The position numbers were made by a program, and so were the translations under genes. A stretch of 30,948 nucleotides of DNA from the IMG/VR virus record IMGVR_UViG_3300009104_000078, positions 1-30,948 of that record, one strand, 5' to 3'. The notes beneath the pieces are model-generated. The model did no database searches. It saw only the letters and a program-made list of their open reading frames with translations, and was not told the DNA's origin. Below are positions 11,974 through 18,654 of the stretch, piece by piece; within the stretch, counting starts at the first letter, position 1; every line of letters starts with the position of its first letter. This DNA comes from a virus.

Positions 11974-12001
11974 ATTATGACAGGTTGCCAACTAAACGCA
12001 A
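11974..12001 (-). promoter_or_regulatory. Promoter of the tRNA-like RNA
   Basis: Minus strand: -35 TTGCGT (11996-12001), 16-bp spacer ending CTGT, -10 CATAAT (11974-11979). The predicted start, 11967, leaves a 22-nt 5' extension. The -35 lies exactly 30 bp from the palindromic element, as at 13400 and 14813. Confidence 0.65.
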
Positions 12002-12031
12002 GCCTTTTTTTCACGAATACGCATTTTGTTC

Positions 12032-12107
12032 GTAAGTCTTTGATAGTCAACGAGTTGCGCCGCCGGGCCACGCCGATTCGCAAGTCGTTGATGCTCAACA
12101 GCTTGTA
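12032..12107. repeat. 75-bp bipartite palindromic element, copy 8
   Basis: Palindromes begin at 12032 and 12080 (48 bp apart), core GCGCCGCCGGGCCACGCC. Confidence 0.85.
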
Positions 12108-12137
12108 AATCTTGGTGGGTTTATGTTTAAACACACC

Positions 12138-12167
12138 AAACCCCCCACCTTTCCGAAGGGTGGGAGG
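12138..12167 (-). terminator. Rho-independent terminator
   Basis: Minus-strand stem CCTCCCACCCTT/AAAGGTGGGGGG followed by a short T-rich tail (TTTGGTGTGTTT). It ends the unit whose last gene is 12196-12261. Confidence 0.6.
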
Positions 12168-12195
12168 TATTTGGCGGATTATATGACAACCCTAT

Positions 12196-12261
12196 TTAGT
12201 CCACGATATACAAAAAGACGAACATAAAAATCCAAGGCAATAGTAATAACCAATCTCCCAT
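12196..12261 (-). CDS. 21-aa membrane peptide
   Basis: MGDWLLLLPWIFMFVFLYIV plus D: one long hydrophobic helix. Its ATG overlaps the TAA of 12261-12521 (TAATG), supporting translation. Last gene before the terminator. Confidence 0.55.
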   Translation of the reverse strand: MGDWLLLLPWIFMFVFLYIVD

Positions 12262-12521
12262 TATCCCAAAATTCCCTCTATGACTGGGCGAGCGACAAGA
12301 TTGCGAACGGCATAGCCGCTCTTGCCATACTGCGACCCACGAACGACCGATTTAAAGGTGCGACTCTTGGCATCGTAATAAGCCGATACCGCAGAACCTT
12401 CCTTGTTTACATAAGTGAACCAAGTTTTGTCGCCAATAAGCTCAACGCCCTGTGGTTCGTAGTTTTTGATAGTGTCCAAGGCTTTTACCTTGTCCATGAA
12501 TGAGAATAATGATTGTTTCAT
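12261..12521 (-). CDS. Small hypothetical protein
   Basis: 86 aa, begins MKQSLFSFMDKVKALDTIKN; beta-rich centre (KTWFTYVNKEGSAVSAYYDA) with Gly/Ser and basic residues after it (VVRGSQYGKSGYAVRNLVARP). The start is preceded by AAACAGAAAAAACT, the A-rich leader type. No family recognised. Confidence 0.75.
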   Translation of the reverse strand: MKQSLFSFMDKVKALDTIKNYEPQGVELIGDKTWFTYVNKEGSAVSAYYDAKSRTFKSVVRGSQYGKSGYAVRNLVARPVIEGILG

Positions 12522-12533
12522 AGTTTTTTCTGT

Positions 12534-12779
12534 TTAGTTTAGTTCTTGTATAAGTTCGTCAAGTCTTTCAATATCTAGTGCAGAGTCGCTCCAAGAGACA
12601 CCATCGGGTGTTTGATAACCGATTGAGCTATCGCCCGACATTTCTCTCATTGATGTTTTGAATACATAATAGTCTGTCATGCCCTTGGCGAAGTTGTAAA
12701 TCCCTTCATCGTTTTGAATCCAGAGAGCAACATTCCAAGTTGCGTGATTTTTCCATCCGTTATAAGTTGTATCAGTCAT
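12534..12779 (-). CDS. DUF7249-like protein
   Basis: 81 aa, opening MTDTTYNGWKNHATWNVALW. The YNGWxNxxTWNVALWIxNDEG signature matches a small family common in phages (DUF7249); its function is not known. The ATG overlaps the stop of 12776-12931 (ATGA). Confidence 0.82.
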   Translation of the reverse strand: MTDTTYNGWKNHATWNVALWIQNDEGIYNFAKGMTDYYVFKTSMREMSGDSSIGYQTPDGVSWSDSALDIERLDELIQELN

Positions 12780-12931
12780 TTTCTTGCAATTGTATATGGT
12801 GAGTGGTGAAGTAGTCGGTCAATCTTCTGTTCTAGAATCCTAACCGCTTGAACGCATTTCTCAAGAGTCATGGCAGGTGAAATTGCCTTTCCGTTCTTGA
12901 GAACTTGATAGTTGTTTAGTTGAGTGTCCAT
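12776..12931 (-). CDS. 51-aa hypothetical protein
   Basis: Begins MDTQLNNYQVLKNGKAISPA, with a helix MTLEKCVQAVRILEQKIDRL. First gene behind the promoter at 12938 (leaderless, 6 bp). Function unknown. Confidence 0.7.
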   Translation of the reverse strand: MDTQLNNYQVLKNGKAISPAMTLEKCVQAVRILEQKIDRLLHHSPYTIARK

Positions 12932-12937
12932 TTTAAT

Positions 12938-12966
12938 ATTCTCCCATTTTTGGGGTGATTAGTCAA
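12938..12966 (-). promoter_or_regulatory. Promoter of 12931 gene (leaderless)
   Basis: Minus strand: -35 TTGACT (12961-12966), 17-bp spacer, -10 GAGAAT (12938-12943), 6 bp to ATG. Confidence 0.7.
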
Positions 12967-13366
12967 GCCCTAAATCCAACCTTTTTTCGCTCTTTTTAAG
13001 GTAAAGTTCGTCAATAACATTACTGACCTTAATTAAGCTTCCTTGAAAGTTTGCCATAAGCTCGTTCAACTCATCCTCGGTTTGCCAACCTAGAACATCA
13101 TCAAAAGCACCAAGAGGAAGCATGGTATTCTTGCGAAACATGGCAACCTCATAAGTACCTGCCGAAGCATCGCCATAAAGTCCATATCCTTCCTTCTTCA
13201 TCGAGACTACGGAAATCTCTAGGTCATTGCCCAAGTCAAGCTTTGCTTGAATGCCACCATTAACATTGGCGTGGTCGGTGAATACTAAATCACGAAAGGT
13301 TAGTGTGCGAGAGAATACGCTCTTAATCTTTGCGATAAACCAGTTGATGAATTTTTTGATTGTCAT
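12959..13366 (-). CDS. Hypothetical protein
   Basis: 135 aa, begins MTIKKFINWFIAKIKSVFSR, an amphipathic basic helix that could associate with membrane, followed by a beta-rich body (LEISVVSMKKEGYGLYGDAS, TYEVAMFRKN) and an acidic helical end. I chose the MTIKK start because the -10 box at 13373 ends 6 bp upstream; a longer frame exists but crosses the promoter. No family recognised. Confidence 0.78.
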   Translation of the reverse strand: MTIKKFINWFIAKIKSVFSRTLTFRDLVFTDHANVNGGIQAKLDLGNDLEISVVSMKKEGYGLYGDASAGTYEVAMFRKNTMLPLGAFDDVLGWQTEDELNELMANFQGSLIKVSNVIDELYLKKSEKRLDLGLD

Positions 13367-13372
13367 ACCTAT

Positions 13373-13400
13373 ATAATGACAGATTGAGCGGAAAACACAA
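13373..13400 (-). promoter_or_regulatory. Promoter of 13366 gene (leaderless)
   Basis: Minus strand: -35 TTGTGT (13395-13400), 16-bp spacer ending TCTGT, -10 CATTAT (13373-13378), 6 bp to ATG; 30 bp from element copy 9. Confidence 0.68.
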
Positions 13401-13430
13401 GCTTTTTTTTGCATTTGGGGCATTTTGTTT

Positions 13431-13506
13431 GTAAACCCTTGACCGGCAACAACTTACAAAACGCGGTGGCCGCCCGACGTAAGTCGTTGACTACCAACGA
13501 CTTACG
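13431..13506. repeat. 75-bp bipartite palindromic element, copy 9
   Basis: Palindromes begin at 13431 and 13479 (48 bp apart), core GCGGTGGCCGCCCG. Includes the stop codon of the 24-aa peptide at 13502. Confidence 0.82.
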
Positions 13507-13576
13507 AAGGCCAGAACCAGACGACCAGAAGCAACGCCAAAAATGGCAATCCAATAGCTGTTATTAGTTCAATCAT
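13502..13576 (-). CDS. 24-aa membrane peptide
   Basis: Begins MIELITAIGLPFLALLLVVW and ends FWPS: a single hydrophobic helix. Last gene of the unit from 14786; its stop lies inside element copy 9. The ATG is preceded by TAACCAAATAAA. Confidence 0.52.
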   Translation of the reverse strand: MIELITAIGLPFLALLLVVWFWPS

Positions 13577-13597
13577 TTTATTTGGTTAGTTAATGTT

Positions 13598-13780
13598 TTA
13601 TTGGTATTCATCGGTGAAAGCATAGCCCGCCTCATGGAGCAAGTCCACAAACTGCAAGTAATGCTCTATTTTCGAAAAGCGTATTTCCTTGTCTATTTTT
13701 AGGCTGGGACAGTAAGCAATATCATAAAAATGCTTGCCGTCTTCAAATCCCTCGCTAACTGAATAAGTTTTTCTTTTCAT
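13598..13780 (-). CDS. 60-aa hypothetical protein
   Basis: Begins MKRKTYSVSEGFEDGKHFYD; alternates strands and a helix (KIEHYLQFVDLLHEAGY). It starts 4 nt after the stop of 13785-14060; a longer in-frame start would overlap that gene. Function unknown. Confidence 0.7.
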   Translation of the reverse strand: MKRKTYSVSEGFEDGKHFYDIAYCPSLKIDKEIRFSKIEHYLQFVDLLHEAGYAFTDEYQ

Positions 13781-13784
13781 TTGA

Positions 13785-14060
13785 TTAATAAAGGTAATCG
13801 GGTTCGTCTGGAATATGAGAAACATCTTTAAGGTCTTTGTCCATAAAGGTGGAACCCCACGAGGTTTCCCCATCGGAACCGACCAACTCGGGATGAGCCG
13901 CAACCGCGTCTTGCTCGGTGGCGTAACTATCGAGAAAGCTAATTTTAGTCATGCCGTAGCACACGCTGCTTTCTGGGTAGCCGTCAGGCTCGTAAAGCTT
14001 TACGCTGTAAGGCTCGGAGCCTAATTCCTCGTTATAATGCAATTGCTTGTAACTTGTCAT
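13785..14060 (-). CDS. Small acidic hypothetical protein
   Basis: 91 aa, begins MTSYKQLHYNEELGSEPYSV; acidic, Tyr-rich, with a short helix YATEQDAVAAHPEL. ATG overlaps the stop of the gp88-like gene (ATGA). No family recognised. Confidence 0.75.
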   Translation of the reverse strand: MTSYKQLHYNEELGSEPYSVKLYEPDGYPESSVCYGMTKISFLDSYATEQDAVAAHPELVGSDGETSWGSTFMDKDLKDVSHIPDEPDYLY

Positions 14061-14779
14061 GAGTTTATTCCTTCTTGGACGAATCCAGTTTCATCTTGCT
14101 TGGCAAGACCTTTTTCAATTAGCCCGACGACATAGCCGCCTTGCTTGTCTAGAAAACGCAAATCGTTTTCGTCACCATTGATGACTTCAAAACCTTTCCA
14201 AGTCTTTGGCAACTGGTCACGGAAGACCACCGCAACATTGCCGCCCATTTCTAAAACCATTTCGCACAACTTGTCGTTATGTTCGGAGCGTGAGAATGTC
14301 AAATGGTAATTGCTAGGTTCATGCCCATTGAGAAACTTTGCCATGCGACCAAAGCTCTTGGTGTAGTCATAAAATTGGGTGTCAGGAAACTTTTGCATGA
14401 GAGTTTGCCCATCGGCATTTTCTATCTCTTCAAACATTAAGTCGCTTGTGAGGTTTGGACGGAAGACCGCCTTCATGCCTTTTTTAGCCGCTGACTTAAT
14501 AGTGGAAGCGATTTCCTTTTCGAGCTTGGCAAGAAACGCAAGCGTGTCTTCAAAGAAAAGTTTTGTTTTCTTAATGCGTGAGTCTTGCGTGTTTTGCATA
14601 CGCCCACGCCCTGCCGTGTTGAGGCAAGCCATCGTGCAACCTTTTGATCTCCAACGGCAAACTTCATGCCCCGACAAATCAGCGGGAGCAAAATGAATGC
14701 CTTTTGTGAGGTAACCTAATTCCTCGCCTTTTACGATTTTGGCATTTCCTGCCGTGAGAAGAGTTTGTTTGATTGTCAT
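14057..14779 (-). CDS. gp88-like phage protein
   Basis: 240 aa, begins MTIKQTLLTAGNAKIVKGEE. A cysteine cluster near the N terminus (C41-x6-C48-x3-C52, in CRWRSKGCTMACLNTAGRG) followed by an Arg/Lys helix and a long alpha/beta body matches the phage gp88 family (Pfam Gene product 88) as I know it; the function is not established, though the cysteines suggest a metal site. The -10 box ends 6 bp before this ATG, which decides against a longer in-frame start. First gene of a four-gene unit. Confidence 0.75.
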   Translation of the reverse strand: MTIKQTLLTAGNAKIVKGEELGYLTKGIHFAPADLSGHEVCRWRSKGCTMACLNTAGRGRMQNTQDSRIKKTKLFFEDTLAFLAKLEKEIASTIKSAAKKGMKAVFRPNLTSDLMFEEIENADGQTLMQKFPDTQFYDYTKSFGRMAKFLNGHEPSNYHLTFSRSEHNDKLCEMVLEMGGNVAVVFRDQLPKTWKGFEVINGDENDLRFLDKQGGYVVGLIEKGLAKQDETGFVQEGINS

Positions 14780-14785
14780 GCTTAT

Positions 14786-14813
14786 ATAATGACAGATTAG
14801 GGCGAAAACACAA
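14786..14813 (-). promoter_or_regulatory. Promoter of 14779 gene (leaderless)
   Basis: Minus strand: -35 TTGTGT (14808-14813), 16-bp spacer ending TCTGT, -10 CATTAT (14786-14791), 6 bp to ATG; 30 bp from element copy 10. Confidence 0.68.
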
Positions 14814-14843
14814 GCAAAAAATGCATCAATTAGCATTTTAGTT

Positions 14844-14918
14844 GTAAGTCCTTGATGGTCAACGACTTGCGCGGCGGGGCGGCCGGCCTGCCTAAGTCGT
14901 TGATAGCCAACAACTTAT
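14844..14918. repeat. 75-bp bipartite palindromic element, copy 10
   Basis: Palindromes begin at 14844 and 14892 (48 bp apart), core GCGCGGCGGGGCGGCCGGCC. Confidence 0.86.
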
Positions 14919-14983
14919 GTAACGCCCGAGACCAAAAAAACATAGTTGCATTGAAAAAACATTTTATCACCATGTTTAACCAC

Positions 14984-15012
14984 AAAAAAACCCCCACCCT
15001 ATTTGGTGGAGG
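14984..15012 (-). terminator. Rho-independent terminator
   Basis: Minus-strand stem CCTCCACC/GGTGGGGG with a 6-nt loop followed by seven T; ends the DUF932 unit. Confidence 0.82.
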
Positions 15013-15048
15013 AAAGGTTCTTGTACCTTTTTTGTTTTTATTTAAGGG

Positions 15049-15972
15049 TTAACGCTCAGCTTGGTCCCAGTCGGCATAGAGGGAAGCAGGGACTTCGCCA
15101 TCTATTTGACTGACTATTTCGAGTTCGTTGGCAGGTTCAACTGCAACCGCCTCGACTAGCTCAGCTTCTTCCGTTGCATCGAAAGCGGAGAGGTCGAAAC
15201 CGACTTCCGCATCGAGAACGGAGTGCAAAGCGTCAGAGCGTTGAGGCAATGCAACCAAGTTCCCCTTGTACACCTCGGTGAAGGCATTGTAAAGGGAGTT
15301 CATGTTTCTGTCACGAAACGCATCGTGGTCGCTTGACTCCCATTGGTTGACGACATCGACAACCTTGGTCTTGCTGATTGCCCCTGCCTTGTAAGAGCGA
15401 ATCACAAGGTCATTGACTTGAGCGTTTGTCAAATCGAAATCCTTGTAAGACTCGATGCGATTATCTTGTCCATGCCAAAAGGTGAACAACTTGCCCAAGG
15501 TGCGAGCGATGACAGAATCAAGCTCGGCTAAAATGTGGCGAGTGTGCCTTCTTGCAAGTTTCACATTGTTAGTGAAAATGAGGTTGTCGCAAACAAACGG
15601 AGCGTCACCTGCACAGAGTCCTGCGGGGAAGCATTTGTCGTGAGCGTTACGCAATCCAATGATTGTTCCTCGCTCGGTGTTTTCCCTTTGAGGGTGCGAC
15701 ACTTCAAACAAGCCAAAATAGCGTTGTCCACCTCTTGCGAGGTTGTGGCACTCATCGACAATATCGAAACCGCCTTGCTCAAGATGGTTACGAGTCTTGT
15801 CAATCAAGAGGTCGTGACTGATGGGTTGATAAGAAACCGAAAGACTGCCGTCCTTGTTTCTTTCCTTGCGGTACTCCACTTGTGGAGTGTTGACAGCCTT
15901 AACTTCGTCAAGGTCAACGATGGTGGATTGATTTCCGCAGATGCGGAGGTTTACTTTCTTTTGATTTTCCAT
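15049..15972 (-). CDS. DUF932 family phage/plasmid-like protein
   Basis: 307 aa. The core (LIDKTRNHLEQGGFDIVDEC, YFGLFEV, IIGLRNAHDKCFPAGLCAGD, FVCDNLIFTNNVKLARRHT) is typical of DUF932 proteins found in phages and plasmids, where a nucleic-acid-related role is suspected but unproven. The last 60 residues are acidic and family-atypical. It is transcribed from one of the best promoters in the window (TTGACA, 17 bp, GATAAT) whose -10 ends 6 bp before the ATG, so the message should be leaderless. Confidence 0.88.
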   Translation of the reverse strand: MENQKKVNLRICGNQSTIVDLDEVKAVNTPQVEYRKERNKDGSLSVSYQPISHDLLIDKTRNHLEQGGFDIVDECHNLARGGQRYFGLFEVSHPQRENTERGTIIGLRNAHDKCFPAGLCAGDAPFVCDNLIFTNNVKLARRHTRHILAELDSVIARTLGKLFTFWHGQDNRIESYKDFDLTNAQVNDLVIRSYKAGAISKTKVVDVVNQWESSDHDAFRDRNMNSLYNAFTEVYKGNLVALPQRSDALHSVLDAEVGFDLSAFDATEEAELVEAVAVEPANELEIVSQIDGEVPASLYADWDQAER

Positions 15973-15978
15973 GATATG

Positions 15979-16007
15979 ATTATCTCAATTTTTGTGTGTT
16001 TTGTCAA
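15979..16007 (-). promoter_or_regulatory. Promoter of DUF932 gene (leaderless)
   Basis: Minus strand: -35 TTGACA (16002-16007), 17-bp spacer, -10 GATAAT (15979-15984), 6 bp to ATG. Confidence 0.8.
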
Positions 16008-16010
16008 GGA

Positions 16011-16265
16011 TTAATTGCGATTAAAATCGCCTTCGTTTATAAAGTTGCCTTGGAAGCCTTCTTCGAGCTTTTCAAGTTGAGTTGCCTTTTCTGCCATAAT
16101 CTTAAAGGTCAATCCAATGAGGGCGAGAACTGCGTCTTGCTCTTGGGTTAGCTTGCCTTGCATTGGCTCGATAAGTATATCGTGAATTTCGCCCATTGCC
16201 ATAGTCATGACTTCATTAGAAGAAGGGTTCTTGTCAGAGGAGGAGAAGTTTTCGTCAATATTCAT
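16011..16265 (-). CDS. Small helical hypothetical protein
   Basis: 84 aa, begins MNIDENFSSSDKNPSSNEVM; a Ser/Asn-rich start, then helices (AVLALIGLTFKIMAEKATQL). Starts 1 nt after the stop of the 37-aa basic peptide gene. Function unknown. Confidence 0.72.
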   Translation of the reverse strand: MNIDENFSSSDKNPSSNEVMTMAMGEIHDILIEPMQGKLTQEQDAVLALIGLTFKIMAEKATQLEKLEEGFQGNFINEGDFNRN

Positions 16266-16266
16266 T

Positions 16267-16380
16267 TTAGTATTGTTCCTTGTGCTTGAGTTTGCGTGGG
16301 AGAGTTTTGTTTTTCATTTTGAAGGGGCGAGACTTCGTGAAAAGAATCGGCTTTCTAACTTTTAGTTCCCTTACTTTCAT
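16267..16380 (-). CDS. 37-aa basic peptide, paralogue of 5388-5495
   Basis: Begins MKVRELKVRKPILFTKSRPF and ends RKLKHKEQY; strongly basic. Shares VRxP, the TKSxP segment and the KxKHK ending with the 35-aa peptide at 5388-5495. First gene of its unit with a leaderless promoter, which supports its reality despite its size. A nucleic-acid or polymerase-binding role is inference. Confidence 0.65.
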   Translation of the reverse strand: MKVRELKVRKPILFTKSRPFKMKNKTLPRKLKHKEQY

Positions 16381-16387
16381 AAATACA

Positions 16388-16415
16388 AGTATGACAGATT
16401 GAGTGAAAACCGCAA
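16388..16415 (-). promoter_or_regulatory. Promoter of 16380 gene (leaderless)
   Basis: Minus strand: -35 TTGCGG (16410-16415), 16-bp spacer ending TCTGT, -10 CATACT (16388-16393), 7 bp to ATG. Confidence 0.6.
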
Positions 16416-16487
16416 GCAAAAAAAAATCTTTTTTTGCAGTTTAGTTGTCAGCTTATGATACACATAAGCGGAGCTAATGTCGGTTTC

Positions 16488-16562
16488 ATAACCCTTTGAT
16501 AACCAACGACTTAGGGCGCCGGGCCACGAAGTTTTGCAAGTCGTTGATACTCAACACCTTAG
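16488..16562. repeat. 75-bp bipartite palindromic element, copy 11
   Basis: Palindromes begin at 16488 and 16536 (48 bp apart), core GGGCGCCGGGCCACG. Confidence 0.82.
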
Positions 16563-16578
16563 GTAAGCGAACAATAAA

Positions 16579-16612
16579 TAAAAAACCCCACCCGCCCTAC
16601 AGACGGATGGGG
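16579..16612 (-). terminator. Rho-independent terminator
   Basis: Minus-strand stem CCCCATCCG/CGGGTGGGG followed by six T; ends the ten-gene unit that begins at 18647. Confidence 0.82.
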
Positions 16613-16637
16613 CTCCAGGAACCACCTAACCAAGGTT

Positions 16638-16811
16638 TTATTTAATCCTTATTTGACTAGTTTTCTTTTCTAACTGATAAAGTTTTCGGAGTAAATTATC
16701 GTGCTCCTTTTTTCTACCCCACCAACCTTTAAATTTATGCTCAGACTCTTCCTCGTAAGCAAGCAAGTGAGCTAACTCTCTAATTTTTCCCTTGAGGTTA
16801 TCGTACGCCAT
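16638..16811 (-). CDS. 57-aa basic helical protein
   Basis: Begins MAYDNLKGKIRELAHLLAYE; long charged helices (HKFKGWWGRKKEHDNLLRKL), coiled-coil-like. I chose ATG 16809-16811, one base after the preceding stop. A longer in-frame start would overlap the conserved-looking gene 16813-17049 by over 100 bp. Confidence 0.62.
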   Translation of the reverse strand: MAYDNLKGKIRELAHLLAYEEESEHKFKGWWGRKKEHDNLLRKLYQLEKKTSQIRIK

Positions 16812-16812
16812 G

Positions 16813-17049
16813 TTACGCCCTATTGAGTGAGATAATTCTGTCATAACGAAAGGAGCGAAAATCCCCACGATTATGACAGAAAGCACGAAACCCTGCGGTA
16901 CGAATACCTTCCTTTTGATTACCAAACTCGCGAGAGTGCTCGGGCTTACTTATGGTGTACATTTCTGTGCGACCATCTTGCGTTTGATATACGACGCTGT
17001 AAAGGCGACTGTCGAGTAGGTTCTTAATCTTCTTTAGTATCTTCTTCAT
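16813..17049 (-). CDS. Conserved-type small phage protein (WYL-like C-terminal pattern)
   Basis: 78 aa, begins MKKILKKIKNLLDSRLYSVV. A strand pair YSVVYQTQDGRTEMYTISKP, then FGNQKEGIRTAGFRAFC and the ending RGDFRSFRYDRIISL. The RSFRYDRI ending recalls the domain that closes WYL-type proteins and is seen in small phage proteins; function unknown. Its start overlaps the end of 17024-17254 by 26 nt. Confidence 0.7.
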   Translation of the reverse strand: MKKILKKIKNLLDSRLYSVVYQTQDGRTEMYTISKPEHSREFGNQKEGIRTAGFRAFCHNRGDFRSFRYDRIISLNRA

Positions 17050-17254
17050 TGTAATATACTTCCAATGCCTGTTTTAGTGTTTCGTTAGCTTCTTCGAGAG
17101 TTTCAAAAGAAAGGCAGATAAGCTCTTTCTCAAGGTTATAAGGATTTCCGTATTCCTTTTCCTCAAAGTAGAGGTCATATGTCTCCGTGTCCGAATCGTA
17201 TTCGGGACGATTAAGTGGCGGTAACTGACAATTTTCTTCTATGTAATCAAGCAT
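17024..17254 (-). CDS. Small acidic hypothetical protein
   Basis: 76 aa, begins MLDYIEENCQLPPLNRPEYD; very acidic with a C-terminal helix (ETLEEANETLKQALEVYYNE). Overlaps the stop of 17247-17402 and the start of 16813-17049. Function unknown. Confidence 0.72.
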   Translation of the reverse strand: MLDYIEENCQLPPLNRPEYDSDTETYDLYFEEKEYGNPYNLEKELICLSFETLEEANETLKQALEVYYNEEDTKED

Positions 17255-17402
17255 TGCGTTTTGCCTCCTGTGCTTTTCGTACTTTTTGCGTGACCATCAC
17301 ACCTTTGTTCGTTAATGATTCCACCAAGGGCTTGTTGCCAGTATGGGAATACTTCTTCCCAAACTTGGAGGCGTTACGATGTTCTATGTTTCGTTTTCCC
17401 AT
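17247..17402 (-). CDS. 51-aa basic protein
   Basis: Begins MGKRNIEHRNASKFGKKYSH and ends KVRKAQEAKRNA; strongly basic, possibly nucleic-acid binding. It has its own promoter (17412-17440), 9 bp upstream, so a 2-3 nt leader is predicted. Overlaps the next gene by 8 nt. Confidence 0.68.
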   Translation of the reverse strand: MGKRNIEHRNASKFGKKYSHTGNKPLVESLTNKGVMVTQKVRKAQEAKRNA

Positions 17403-17411
17403 TGTGATATA

Positions 17412-17440
17412 ATTATCTCAAATTTAAGCGTCCAAGTCAA
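17412..17440 (-). promoter_or_regulatory. Promoter of 17402 gene
   Basis: Minus strand: -35 TTGACT (17435-17440), 17-bp spacer ending AAATTTGA, -10 GATAAT (17412-17417), 9 bp to ATG. Confidence 0.75.
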
Positions 17441-17642
17441 CCATAAAAAATGTGGCTAACTCTTTTATCATAGCATCTTGACCAAAGAAGTTGTAAGCAT
17501 AGCTGACCACCTCTTGCCTGTCCCAGGATGGCATCTCTTTGACTTCATCGTAGATTTCAAAGATGCTAGCATTCCAGTTCCAGCTCTCAACCTTTTGTTT
17601 AACTTCGTCTGGTGTCATTCCGATTCTTGTGTTTATCAACAT
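17424..17642 (-). CDS. Small hypothetical protein
   Basis: 72 aa, begins MLINTRIGMTPDEVKQKVES; helical, Trp-containing (WNWNASIFEIYDEVKEMPSW). Its stop lies within the promoter of the next gene. No family recognised. Confidence 0.74.
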   Translation of the reverse strand: MLINTRIGMTPDEVKQKVESWNWNASIFEIYDEVKEMPSWDRQEVVSYAYNFFGQDAMIKELATFFMVDLDA

Positions 17643-17643
17643 T

Positions 17644-17886
17644 TTAGTTCCCTTCTTTTTGTTGTGCGATTATATCACAGAGTTTCCCTAATGTAAAGGT
17701 TATATCTGCAAGGTTGGTGTTTATGCAATCAAGTAGGCGAGTGTTGTCGCTTTCTTGGAGTTCTCTCTTTACTCCATAAAGTTCATCGCTCAACCCATCG
17801 ATGGCTAGGCGAATCAAGCGTACTTCTTCAACCCCTCGATTTGCTTGGGCGGTCTTGGCGGCAATTTTCTCAGATAGTGTTGTCAT
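17644..17886 (-). CDS. Small helical protein
   Basis: 80 aa, begins MTTLSEKIAAKTAQANRGVE; continuous predicted helix/coiled coil. Overlaps the upstream gene by 4 nt (ATGA). Function unknown. Confidence 0.74.
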   Translation of the reverse strand: MTTLSEKIAAKTAQANRGVEEVRLIRLAIDGLSDELYGVKRELQESDNTRLLDCINTNLADITFTLGKLCDIIAQQKEGN

Positions 17887-18104
17887 TCTTTTTCTTTTAT
17901 AATTACTTTATCAGAAAGTTCTTCAAATTCTTTATCGTCACTCACCTTGAGCATGAGTTCTCTCAAGGACGACCACAAAGGAGCCCAAGGGTCAGAAAAG
18001 TCCAACTCTCCACCCATTTCCGAATAACGGATGTACTCTTGCACTTCTTGAATAGCACACAACACTTTGTCGTGGTAATTGTTCTTTGGGTCAGGACTTG
18101 GCAT
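17883..18104 (-). CDS. Small acidic helical protein
   Basis: 73 aa, begins MPSPDPKNNYHDKVLCAIQE; helical, acidic C terminus. Overlaps the 38-aa gene upstream by 14 nt. Function unknown. Confidence 0.72.
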   Translation of the reverse strand: MPSPDPKNNYHDKVLCAIQEVQEYIRYSEMGGELDFSDPWAPLWSSLRELMLKVSDDKEFEELSDKVIIKEKE

Positions 18105-18207
18105 CGAGCTTAATGGTAAAGTTTTTGTCTGTAATTATAATCTCTCCACCACCACAATTCTTGAGGCGTTGTTGGAGAGCTTCGATGAGTTCAGTTACTT
18201 CTCGCAT
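18091..18207 (-). CDS. 38-aa hypothetical protein
   Basis: Begins MREVTELIEALQQRLKNCGG and ends IIITDKNFTIKLDAKS: helix then a strand pair. Overlaps both neighbours by about 13 nt, consistent with a tightly coupled operon. Confidence 0.58.
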   Translation of the reverse strand: MREVTELIEALQQRLKNCGGGEIIITDKNFTIKLDAKS

Positions 18208-18380
18208 TTCTGTTTTCTTTCTTCGTTTACTTCATCAACCCACTTGCCAAGGCTAATGAGTTCTTCCCTCATCGATTGCTTGGACTCGGCAGATGCCTTT
18301 GGATTTTCAAGTACGGCAAGCATGACTCGCATCATTCCTTCCCACTTCGGAGTTATATCTATGAATTTTTGATTTTCCAT
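18195..18380 (-). CDS. Small helical protein
   Basis: 61 aa, begins MENQKFIDITPKWEGMMRVM. Its opening MENQK is shared with the DUF932 protein. Two helices with charged ends. Leaderless promoter directly upstream. Function unknown. Confidence 0.72.
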   Translation of the reverse strand: MENQKFIDITPKWEGMMRVMLAVLENPKASAESKQSMREELISLGKWVDEVNEERKQKCEK

Positions 18381-18386
18381 GCCTTA

Positions 18387-18414
18387 ATTATGACAGATTG
18401 TGCGTTTATGTCAA
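18387..18414 (-). promoter_or_regulatory. Promoter of 18380 gene (leaderless)
   Basis: Minus strand: -35 TTGACA (18409-18414), 16-bp spacer ending TCTGT, -10 CATAAT (18387-18392), 6 bp to ATG. Confidence 0.78.
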
Positions 18415-18422
18415 GGGTTTTC

Positions 18423-18647
18423 TTATATAATATTCTTGTGAGAATCGAGAAAGTGGTCACCTTGCCACTCCATGCCGAAAGTTTCCTCTAAAAAATCTTC
18501 AATTACGATGCAGTCATCGTCAATCTTCTGAGACTTGGCGAAATCTCCCATACCACCACGGAGCGATAACTCAATGCTTTGGTCACGCAATTCTTCGTGA
18601 TGTTTTACGAGGATGTCGATTATATCTTTTCTTTCCCATGTTCTCAT
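18423..18647 (-). CDS. Small acidic hypothetical protein
   Basis: 74 aa, begins MRTWERKDIIDILVKHHEEL; helical, with an acidic middle (KIDDDCIVIEDFLEETFG). First gene of a long unit; leaderless promoter. Function unknown. Confidence 0.74.
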   Translation of the reverse strand: MRTWERKDIIDILVKHHEELRDQSIELSLRGGMGDFAKSQKIDDDCIVIEDFLEETFGMEWQGDHFLDSHKNII

Positions 18648-18654
18648 AAATATA

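Noticed and set aside
14915-14962. 15-codon frame MFFQCNYVFLVSGVT at an element
   Set aside because: It lies after a strong terminator and is only weakly hydrophobic; not enough support despite its stop lying in the element.
16812-16925. N-terminal extension of the 16638 gene with a hydrophobic helix
   Set aside because: It overlaps the better-supported 16813-17049 gene by over 100 bp, while an ATG one base after that gene's stop gives a natural start.
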